From Papilionanthe hookeriana x Papilionanthe teres (taxonomy: Eukaryota; Streptophyta; Magnoliopsida; Asparagales; Orchidaceae): DNA of 64,000 bases. The stretch lies in NCBI GenBank assembly GCA_022702705.1, contig CM040428.1, positions 56,041,198 through 56,105,197 on the forward strand, given 5' to 3'. The notes beneath the pieces were generated by a model. It ran no database searches and had not been told where the DNA came from. It saw only the letters and a list, made by a program, of their open reading frames with translations. The position numbers were made by a program, and so were the translations under genes. Below, one piece after another: positions 25,901 to 37,300 of this stretch (its first letter is position 1; every line of letters starts with the position of its first letter).

Positions 25901-28900
25901 CTATATGAAGTTTTTGATTGATATAAATGAAAGAAAATCAAAATTTAAGTGTCAGAAATGTAAATGCATAGAAGTTGTGGTACAAATGTGAATATTCCTT
26001 CAATTAAAACATTGTCAATACCCTTCTTTTCCTTTGTGTTAAATAATGCTTGAGGGAGGTTTCCATAAAAAAAAATGTTTGGGTCAAATTGCTTATGGCT
26101 TCGAAGTCTTTGTACATTGTTTTGGGCTTATTCAAATATATAGTTTAAGACCGTTCGAGGGCTTATTTTGCTACGATCTCTAAGTGTTCTGCGGCTGATT
26201 TAAATGCATTTGATAGGAGCCTTTAAATGCTGATCTTTTGTGCTAATTAAATGTTGATTGCTGCTGTATAAAGCTGCTGTAGGAGGTTTAGAAAGCTGTG
26301 AGAAGGCTTGGAATTTGCTTGTAGGCTGCTGTAGGAAGTCTGTAGAATAGCTGTTCTGCTGTTTGAAAGTGCTTGTGAGGGCTGTTGTTTGCTGCAGAAA
26401 GCCATGGGAAAGCAGTTGCTTGCTGTGAGAGGCTGGAATTTGCTGTAGAAAGTGCTGTTAGGCCTGGAATTGGCTTTAGAAAGCTGCTTGTTGGCCCTTA
26501 GGAGTCTTGTTCTTTGTTTGGGAATGCTTTGTCTAGTTGTTCTAAGTTGATGTTTGGAAGTTTTAGAAGGTTATACTGAATTCTTTGTTAAAAGCTTTGA
26601 TTTGTTGAATAGGTGCTTTAGGAAGGCATGGGAGAGCTAGGAATGATGTAATTGCTTTATTTGGATCTGTTCGGTGGATGTCCGAGATTATGTAAATTCT
26701 TTGTTTGGAAGAGTATGTCTTGTTTGGTGTAATTAAGTCGTTGTACTGGAGTGATTTAATTGCTTGTTTGGAGATTTAGTAATTCTTGTTTGGTCTTTGT
26801 GAGAGTTGTAGGAAGCCATACGATGTCATTAAATGCCACGGGAGTGATGTTCGGAGTGCTTGGAAGTTTTAGGATTGTTGTCCGTGCTTATGATTCTTTG
26901 TTTGAAGTATTTAAAGGTCATAGGAGTATTGTGGGATGCTTATTATTCTTTGCTCGGAGTCGTAGGAGCTTGTAGGGTCGTTGTGTATCTTTATTGCTTC
27001 TTTGCCGACGATCTTGATGCACAATTTGAACGTTTATTTTTTCGGCCGAGCTCACTTGCTTTTTCTTCGCTTTTTGGCTTTACTTAGTTTTTTGGATGTG
27101 AGTCGGCACTCTTTTCTTGCTTTTGACTTATTTTTGTTCTTTTAAAACGGTTAAGTCGTGAAAAGGGAATTCCGATTAATTTGAGGAAGGATAAGTCGCT
27201 CTTAGCCAGCCCGAGCACGAGTTAGAGTGTAAACTCCTAAACGCAGGTCTGCACGCGCCCAGGTGAAGCTTCGCTTCTGCTGCTTCATGCGTAAAACTTT
27301 CTAAATCTTGGGTGCGCGCCTTAGGTGAAACCATCGCTCACTAACATGACATAAAGCTCACTAAGCGCCAGGTGCTGCGCATGGGTGAAATCTCATTCTA
27401 CCGACCATGACATAAAGCTCACTAGCGCCAGAAGCGCTTGCACAGGTGAGAGTCACTCACACTGGTCGCGGAATGGGCTCACTGGAGCACTAGGAGCACA
27501 CCTGGAGTGAGAGTCGCCGCTGTCCTCGGCGTAGGGCTACCATGCGTCAGGAGCGCGCACAGGTGAGAGTCGCCCACCTCTTGCGCGGCGGACTTCTGCA
27601 ACGCCAGGTGCTGCGCGCTTAAGTGAAGCCTCCTTTACCGACCCAGCGGCGTAAGCTCACTGGCAGCCAGGAGTACGCACTAGGTGATTCAGCTCGCCTA
27701 ACGCTCGGCTGCGAACTTCACAGGCGCCAGGAGCGCACGCCTGGCGAGCGCGTCACTGAAGCTTGAATGCGTAGTGAACTAGGCACACGACCTAGTTCAC
27801 GAGGCAATTCGAACAACTAGACAGGAGAATACGCAGGAGGCTTAGTTCGCACTTGCGCAATTAAATCGAATAATGGAGTTCACGAAATGAGCGCAACGAT
27901 ATTAAAGCCCGTCTGCGCGGGATTTGAGACTGAACGTTGCGCTCGAATCCTCGCAGCTGAGTGGGGACGTTTGTTTTGTCGCGTATGGATCGTCGGATTG
28001 GGTGTAAGTACGAGGTGCAGGTGGCGAGGCGATGATAATAATCTTTATGTGTCTTATACGAGGGATACGAGGGATACGAGGGATAATTAAAATAGTATCT
28101 CTCTTACCGAGGGACCTCCAGTAAGGGAGAGGAAAGGGCCAGATGATGCTTATTCGCCGACTGCTTGGTTAGAGTGTTTCACGGTGATCTTGGGTCGTCG
28201 ATAGTCACAACGCGATTAGAGTGGTAGCGCGTAATTTATCTTATTTTCTGAAAATATTCTGAAAACAAAATAAAAATCTAACTACTTGTTAAAAAGAACT
28301 GCGTAAAATCTTAAACGACTTTTGCATGAAAATAAAAATTTTCAGCTATAAAATATATAAAGGTCGCATGGTTAATCGACTTGGATTAGGTTAAGGATTC
28401 ACCTCCTTAGATCGTCGGGTTGGCGATTTCTTATCCGAGGTCGGGAAGCACATGATCCAGCTACGAGCCCACACTCTCTGCGATGTCTTATCTGCAGTTC
28501 AGATCTTTCGTATGTATTCCGAGTTTCTTTCGCGATTCTACGTTGTTTCTTTATTTTACGACTTTCGTGTCGGGTTTTTAACTGTATCTTCTTCCTACTA
28601 TGAGTTTATTTAAGTCAGTTGCTGAGTCATCTTATCTTTGCAATCTAGATTATCTGACGATAGTGAGATGCTCGAGTCTGTTTTTACGGTTTATTCTTTG
28701 CAGATTCTTCTCTCATGATCAGCTTTCTTTGCGACTTTCTTTCTAGCGATTTCTTTGCGATTTCTTTCTACTGCATCTGCTAGCGAAACAACTAATAAAG
28801 CACGAAACGTTGAAACACAGCTAATAAGCAGTTTGAGCCTTGAAACTTTAGGATTCTTTCTTGATGATAAGGCTTGGAGACATCTGCAAGTAGACTGACA

Positions 28901-31285
28901 CAATGAGGAGCTTGGATCGAGAAGTAAGAGGATCTTGACGGCAATGGCTCTTCACAGTTTAAATAACGATATATAGGACTTGAGTCAGCTCGCCAGTATG
29001 ACGTAAGCCTCCATTGTCTCTTTAGACCACTATCTGGCCAGGTGTTCGTCGGCGTAAGTCTAACTCGGCTTTAAGTCTTGAGGTTGTCGTACGGTGCTAC
29101 GTAAACGCCTCTTATCTTTGTGAAATTTATTTGCGTAAGCGGGTATTATGCGAGTGTAAGTCCGAATAATAAAATTAGCGGGGTTAAACGATTAAATAAC
29201 GTCCTCTCAACAGCAGTCGCATGTATGGGATAGTTGGGAAGTCAGCTGGGGCTCGCTCTCGGATCACGTGACGTCTCCTCGGCACTTACTTTCTTTGGAC
29301 TCATGGAAATAATTGTTCCGATTTGAGCAGCTCCGACTAACTTTCACGTCTACAGTGGCCTAGCCTTGGTCTTGAAGACAGAGCCAGCGTCGTTATCGAG
29401 GTTTTACCAGTGACGTCGATCGTTGGGATGTAATTAAGCTATGAGAACTGCATACATAGGGAGCTTGGAGCAGGGTAAAATAAGCCTCACCAGTGCTTAC
29501 ATTAGGTAGGGGAAGCTTATCGGTCGCGCGTAAAGGTTCGCGGATCGAACGGATGTCGCGAGTCATTTAATTCGTATGATTGGGTGCACGTCGCGAGATG
29601 CGTTCTTCTTTCGAGACGTGTATCGTTTGTGACGTCAGACACGATTATGCGAGTGCTTGAATGAATGAGATCAATGAGGTCTCGTTTCTTGAAATTAAAA
29701 TAATTTATTTTATATTATTTTAAATCGTATACGTTTTTATATTAAGTAAATCATCTTAAAATTTTAAATTCTTTTAAAGCAAAAAATGTTGGCCGACAGT
29801 AGCTAAAAGGTACAGTCAGACATATGACATTGACTGTGATGAAACATTTATACTAGTAGCAAAGATGAGCATAATAAAGGCACTGATTTCTCTAGTGGTG
29901 AATGGTGGGTGGAGATTACACCGACTTGATGTGAAGAATGCATTTTTTCATGGTGAGTTACTGGATGAGATATATGCAGAGATGTCACTAGGACTTGGTA
30001 CAGCTCAGATAGTGGGCTAGGTGTGTAGGCTCTGGAAGTTTTTGTATGACTTGAAGCAGTCTCCTCGAGCCTAGTTTGATAAGTTCAGAAAGACTATGGC
30101 GGGCATGGGATATCAGCGGATCATTGCAGACCATATAGTATTCCTTCAACAACATGAGGGTCACACCACTATACTTGTTGTGTATGTTTGTGACATCATT
30201 GTCAACGGTGATGATGAGGTGGAGATTGCCCAACTAATGGAAAAATCGAGCAATAAATTTAAGGAGAAGGATCTTGGACGATCGGGTACTTTCTTGAGAT
30301 TGAAGTGGCTCATGGACTTGAGGGAATGGTCTTGTTTCAAAGAAAATATGTACTAGATCTCCTCACGGAAATAGACATGCTAAGATGCAAACCTGCAATA
30401 TCTTTAATTGACTAGACGATCAAGCTGAGTGCCGAAGCTGTAGAATTGATTGACCGTGAGAGGTACTAGAGATTGGTAGGTTGTCTGATATATCTCTGTC
30501 ACACTCGACCCGACATCTATTTTGCAATGAATGTGGTGCGCCTCTACATGCATGATCCAAGGAAGGACCATATAGATGCAGTGTATCATATTCTGAGGTA
30601 CCTAAAGAGTGCACCAGGAAAGGGGTTGATCTTCAGGAAGAATTGACATTTAGACATTGAGGTTTTTTGTGATGCTAACTAGGCGAGTTGTGCATATGAC
30701 AGAAGATCCACCTTAGGATATTGTATACTCGTATGGGGCAACTTGGTCTCTTGGAAGAGCAAGAAACAATTTTTAGTAGTGAGGTCAAAAGCAGAGGCAA
30801 AATGCAGGGCAATGACCTTAGGAGTTGCTGAGATGATGTGGCTCAAAGCCTTTCTGGGCGAGCTCAAGGTGGGCCAAGGAACTCAAATGAAATTGTGGTG
30901 CAACAATAAGTCAACAATCAACATTGTCAACAATTCAGTGCAACACGATAGAACCAAACATGTGGAGATTGTTAGATTCTTCATCAAGGAAAAGCTGAAT
31001 AACGAGCTATTGCAGCTACGTCATGTAGCCATTGGAGAGCAAGTGGCTGACAGCCACAGTAAAGGACTTAGTTTTTTAGATTTGTTTAGGTTTTGTGACA
31101 AGATGGGCTTGGTGAATATCTTTTGCCCATCTTGAGGGGTAATGTTGAGAATTGGACCTTATTTAGGGTCCTATTGCTAAAAGGGGAATATTGAAGAAGT
31201 CCAGGGGTTTATTTGTAAAATATTGTAATACCCTATTTAAGCCCATTTTGTGAATGTACAGCTGAGACTTTGAGAGCAAGTTTTC

Positions 31286-31321
<36 letters not shown>

Positions 31322-34300
31322 GTTTCATAAACTTATCAGTATTATTTGATATTTAAGCGATTTTGACTAATAATGACTAAATTCACATCGACCAAAATTG
31401 CTTATCGATTGCATATTTTATTTTCTATAATTTAATTCATTGGTTTAACTTACAATTTCAGATATTCAAAGTCAAAATTAGGTCATTTCGAAATATTTGA
31501 CAAGAAAATATTTTTTTATTATTATGTTTATAAGCATCTTTATAATTAAAATGTGAAAATATGTGAACATGATGTTGACCCTAATGCAATCCAACTATTT
31601 TTTAAAGCTAATTTCTAGTCTAAACATACTTTTAATAATAGTTAGTGCTCCGGTGATCAGAAGAGAATGCACTGGTATCAAGCTCCAATGCCTGTGTGCT
31701 CACGTGCTTGTAAATATAGTCAGCTAACAACGGTATTGGAAAATTCTTGTTGACAATAACAACCTCATGTTGATGTTAATTATCGGTAAAATTTTAATTA
31801 AATTTAATTACGAGTTAATTAGGATATGTATCCTTGTTTTAGAGTACATAAAACTTTGGTGATGTGTTTACACTATATTTTTAAATCTATACCTTTTTTT
31901 ATGAAAGGGACAAACTATTGATAGTTTTATATAAAATTCTTTGTTTATATAATAGATACTAGTTGCTTAAACCTATCAACCTTATTCAACTTTTTCTTTC
32001 AGCCATTTGGCTAATAGTCACCAATTTCACAGCCACTAAAATTGCATACCAATTACCATATTTGATCTTAATAATCTTAAATTCCTTATTTTCTACAAGT
32101 TCCTTCATCGATCCTACCTCTCCATTTTCCTTATGAAAATTAATAAATCATATAAAGATCTTTAATGTTTTAAATTTCTCCTATTTAAATCTCCTAATGT
32201 AAACTCATGTAAGTTGTAGATATTTTTAGCATTAAATCAAATTTATTCTATTGATACTGATGTAGTTCTTGTGAGCCTTTGTTTTCTTTACCATAATATC
32301 ATTGCATGTATCTCAATATACTTTTGTACCTTTTTTTCTTATTAATCAATAATATAATATATGATTTGTTAATTTTACTTTTATATGGAATTTTGTCCTT
32401 AGAACTCATTTAATTTATCAAATTGATAAGCTTATATTTCTTTCCTTTTTGTTTTTCAACTAAAATCTAGTTAACTTCACGTGTAATTAGCTAATTTGCT
32501 ATGAACATAATTTTATTTTTTCTTTTATGGTTTGTATATATTTTTTATATATTTTTTATTCCTTAGTATTCTGCTATACTTATCATCGAGAGTTTATTTT
32601 TTACTTTCTGCTCTTCTTTACAAAATCATATAATTTTCTTAACAAGGTTTCTTGAATTAATATAATTTAAAATGTATCTTTGTTTTAAATGCTTTATTTT
32701 TCTTAATAAATTTTGGTTCTCCACTTCAATGCCTATTATATGATATCGATTTTAATGCAAATCTTAAGATCAATTTGCATCTCTGTAATTGAAGAGGGAA
32801 AACTCATCCTTAAATTTCCACCATCTTGCAATAAATATGTATCTGCACTTTTTTCTTTATATTTCTTTGCCTACCCCAAATAGGCGAGAGTTGACACAAG
32901 GCTATTGATATTTTTTGTTTTGTATTTGTAATATAACTGTAATAACTAAGATATTTTATCTAGCCATTTTTTTTTTATTACCACTTTCTATTCTTTGCAG
33001 AAAAATAATTATATTTTATTTTAAGTAAAACTGAGCTCTATTTATGATTTCATAAATCCAATTGGAAAGTATCCTCAAGTGTTCATGCTTCCTAAGGCAT
33101 GTGTTTTTGTTTCATATTTGTCATAAACTTTGTAATAAAATTTACATGTCCACTCGAGTCACCAATAATAATTATACTTTTCTCATGTACTTGTAATAAT
33201 TTTTCTTGTTTATCCCCTTCAATGCTGTATTTTTTCTCTTAAAATTTAATTTCAAGATTACCAGTGACACTTTAATGGTGTCATCAGTAATTAGCTAATA
33301 ACAATCACTCTTATCATTAGTCTTATTCACATCCATAGTTTTTTTTAAATTCTATCTTTTATTATCCCAACATATACGGCTTAAATCAGTTTGGGCCAGG
33401 CAATTGAAGCCCTTTTTTATGGGAATTATTGCAGCCCACTTCTCACCACAATCAAATTAAGTTGCAAAATAATTCTTGGGAAAACCTCGATAAATTCCAT
33501 TCTATCTCAAGTAGTTTAAGTAGGTTTTTCGGTAATTTTGTTCAATGAATTTATTTGTAAAAATTTGGTGGTTAAAACTTGTATTTTCTGTTTTTCATGG
33601 TGCTCTTGCATCAAATTTTTAATGTTATGCATATATTTTGTATTAAATACTTGAATTTCTTGTAAACTTGATTGAACTATAAGTGAATGATTAAATTCTA
33701 TTGATCTTTTGTTCTAAAATATAAATTCATTCTTTCACAGGTGTACCTGTGTGAGAAGTTATCGCTTGTGAATGAGATGTACTTTGCCATTACCCTCGAC
33801 CGTTCCAGTGCTGGTCCGGTATGCTTCGAGATTTAGTGCTTGCTTCCTCTTATTTTATTTTATTTTTTTCATATCATTGTTTTTTATCACTCATAATTGC
33901 ATTGCCATAGTTCAATTCTTAAGCATTTTTGTAGGTATTATTCACAAGGAATTACATTGTGTGCTAATTGATTGCACACTTTTAGTCTTTATTTTAGGGG
34001 CATTTACATATATACCACCCTATTACTATTTATTTTCATAGCTAGCACCTAAACTTTATTTTTTACATTCATAGTTTTATACCATCCAAATCTTTACCAT
34101 TTGTTTAACTTTTAAAAAGTGAAACTCACCTTTTTATGCATAGGTAAGGTGGCATATATGTAAAAGTTGAAGTGTAGGTATTAGATATGTAAATACATAA
34201 GAATTGAGTGGTATGTATGTAAACTTCCTTTATGTTATTTGTGAGGAGAATTGGAAGCTTGGTACATATATTCAGTAGCGCTTGATTTTTCCTTTTTTTT

Positions 34301-37300
34301 TTTCCAAAGCTTGGAACATCCTTGCTCTATTTGTAAGAACTGCTACACCTGAAGTGAAATATAAAATAGGTTAATCATGTTGGCTTATATTTTCATTGAT
34401 TGAAACTATTTCTTCGTTTTTTGCAATAAGAAAATGATTGTAAAGCTGCTTGGCTAATTCCCTTGTTGAATTAATGCATGGATGGTGGGTTGATCCTAAG
34501 AAGTTTTATAAGGCTAACGACGATGATCATCTCAGTTACTTCATATTCTTATATTCCTTTTAACTGGATTATATGGTTTTGTTTAGGGGCATTTACATAC
34601 ATACGCCACCATTCTTATGAATATACATATCTAGCTCCTAAACTTCAATATTTACATACATAATGCTTTAATCTTTAATATCACATCGAAAATATAACTA
34701 CTAACCTCTTAAAAGTGCAGTACACCTTTTCATGCATAGTTTCATGCAACAAAGTGTTATATTAAACTTTAGGTGCTAGATATGTAAATAGAAAGAAATA
34801 GTGTGGTATGTATGTAAATTTTCCTTTTGTTTATCCACTTGTGTGATCACCTATGTTCATTTTTCAATGCAAAGATAATATAGTGATTCAAATGTTACAA
34901 ATTTATTGATTGCATCATATGTTCTAAAACAATGTTAATTTTGTAAGAACCACAAGACCTTCTATATGCACAAAGATGTTACAGGAGTAGAAGATTTACA
35001 TTAGAGTTGACATTTAGAATGTTTAATGCTTGTGCGAAGTGTTCGATTCCTTTCATCTTCTGAAATTTCTGGAGGTTATGCTTTGCATTATTCATATGGG
35101 CGAATCCGCATTGTTGTCAGCTGGACAATGAACTATTTTTATTGTGTTTTAGTATAAAGCTAATTGAATGTTCAGAGGTACTATAGTCATTTTCCTTGAA
35201 TGGTTTTATTTGCAAAGACAATTCATTACTATAACAACTAGTTATATTTTCAATTTTCTTGTGTTGCGCCATGCATGCAGAAATATCTTCTTGAGCCATG
35301 TGGTATTTGATTTCATTCACTTATGTGGTGTTTAGATACCTGCAGATTTGTTTTCCTGTTTCACATGATGAGTATAAAGCAAATATTGTCCGAGTGAAAC
35401 TAAAAGCATTTTTGTTCAATGGGGTAAGTTGAGAGTAGTGATGTAACCGTTAGCTAGCAAGAAGATATTTCATGTCATTTCTTTTATTTGCCAAAAAAAA
35501 AAAGAGATAGGAGAGATACGTAAGAATGAGATATCCAAATAAGAAGAATGAATAGAGGAACTTGGTGCACTTGCTGATATCAAATGTGTCCCTTACAATG
35601 AAAATGGGTGACTCGTTATTTAGATTTTTAATGAATCATTTCTTCTGATTGAACAGGATGCTATATAAAAGGTTGATTTATTCGAGTCCATTGGCTTTTG
35701 AGGAATTAGCTTTTGATATATTTCATCTGTGTTATATCATAAAAAGCAGGATGCATATTTTGGCTAGTTGTTAGGGCCAATGGATATAGAAGGGTGAAAC
35801 TGACTAATTAACACCCTATTGATTCAAGGGATTATGAGACATGCTTGGAACATGTTTGTTTTCAAGAGATGTAAAAATGCATTATATGAGAACGCCATCT
35901 AGTAATATATGGGGAAATTCACAAATGTAGCATACAATTCTTATTTATATGTGCATCTCCGAAACTTTTATATTTATATATATATATAGCACTTTGGTTC
36001 TTTAAACTTGTGCATGAAAAAGGAGCATTTCATTTTTACAAAGTGGCAAGAGTGTTATTTTTTTTTGTGAATTTAAAGATTTGAGTGTTATGTGTGCAAA
36101 TATGAAAGTTTAGTTGTACAATATGTAAACACGTAGGAATTGTGTGCTATCTATGTAAATACCCCTAATATTTAATTATGTGCCAGTCATATTTGTCTGT
36201 GTTACAAATTAGCATATGCTATAGCTTATAGTATAGCATGCCACATCTTTTGTACTGTTGACAAAGAAAAGTAAGGTAAGCCAAATGACACATTCTATGT
36301 GTGTTATACTCCATATCAAATAGCTTATATAATATGCACTATTTTGTTAATGTAGTTTAATGACTGACTTTGTAGTTATTTTAACTGGAGGAATTTTGTG
36401 AGAGCAAATGACGTGTATGAAAGAATCTAATGCATTTTTAAGGATGATCTCAGGAGGAAATAATGGATTTTCTTTTAGGCTTGCATACTTAGATCTAGCA
36501 TTGAAATATGGAGAGTGACGAGTAAGTTTATGTTTTAAGAGAGAATAATGTTTCACTGTCAATTTCAATTTTTAAAGTTGATAATAATTTTCAGGGTCAC
36601 GTGGTTAGATATGGATGAATATAGGATCTATAAACTAACTCTCTTTAATGTTTCTGAGCTTAGGCTCCAAATTTTATCATTTTGTCCGAGTCTTGTATTG
36701 CTATAATCATATTAATATATTTTGTAAATCTAATTATTTCATGTCATTATTAATTTTTCAATCTTAGTTGTCTTTACTTTACTTTCATATGTATTAAAGC
36801 ATTCATACATTATTTCATGTGACATTGATTGTGTGTGTTTTTTCTTTTTGAAGATGTTCTCTTAGACATTTTTCTTTTAATACAACGCATGCCACATTAT
36901 TCGCTATTTGGTATGGTTCTTGGAGGCTATTTGCTATACTCCATTGTTCTCTATTAGCAAGTAGGTATCAATAAATGATTCAATTATCATTTTGCAAAGA
37001 GTATCGGTTAAATTATTGCTCATGTTAATCCATTTTTGTTCGTTCGTCATTTTCATTGCTTTCAATTTCTTGCTTGTATGTTCATATTCATTATTTGTTG
37101 TTTCTGATTTGATCTTGAAATTTCTATTCTTTCTCATTGTTTGCAGCTTATTATTGCTTGTCGAAAGGGAGGAACAAGCATAGAGGACCTCGCAGAGAAG
37201 TTCCCGGATATGATTGTCAAGGTTATCATAACAATCTTGGTTTATTTTGATCCTTATTTTGGAGATTTATACTATTTTACATTCCATTATGTCACTTCTT

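Larger units (their letters stand above)
24189..29798 (+). mobile_element. 5.6 kb LTR-derived element nested in copia (solo large LTR or non-autonomous element)
   Basis: It is flanked by a perfect 5-bp target duplication GTAGC (24184-24188 and 29799-29803), begins TGTTGACCTCATTTTTATGAG and ends GGCCGACA, the TG...CA rule of LTRs. Joining the outer sides restores the copia RT frame. It has no gag or pol signature, and I find no second copy of its first bases inside, so it is either a solo LTR of exceptional size or a large retrotransposon derivative. It is more GC-rich than its surroundings, which explains several long chance ORFs near 24800-25400. A related end lies on the minus strand at 58131. 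Confidence 0.85.
20741..31286 (+). mobile_element. Ty1-copia retrotransposon, decayed and split by a nested element
   Basis: Direct LTRs of 143-144 bp start TGTTGA and end TTTTCA (20741-20883 and 31143-31286). A primer binding site resembling the initiator tRNA-Met complement follows the left LTR (TGGTTTTAGAGCC, 20887-20899) and a purine-rich GAGGGGTAA precedes the right one. Between them lie gag, protease, integrase, RT and RNase H remnants in canonical copia order. Removing the nested insertion (24189-29798) and one target copy leaves about 4.9 kb, the normal copia length. The LTRs differ at roughly a fifth of positions by eye, so the insertion is old. It sits in a TA microsatellite, which hides the target duplication. 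Confidence 0.93.
15514..33740 (+). other. Intron 4, 18.2 kb
   Basis: The left part (15514-20420) is AT-rich and without coding signal apart from microsatellites. The middle is a copia element split by a large LTR-derived element, set in a tandem duplication. The right part (32300-33740) shows no recognisable feature. Without the 10.5 kb insertion the intron would be about 7.7 kb. Confidence 0.85.
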
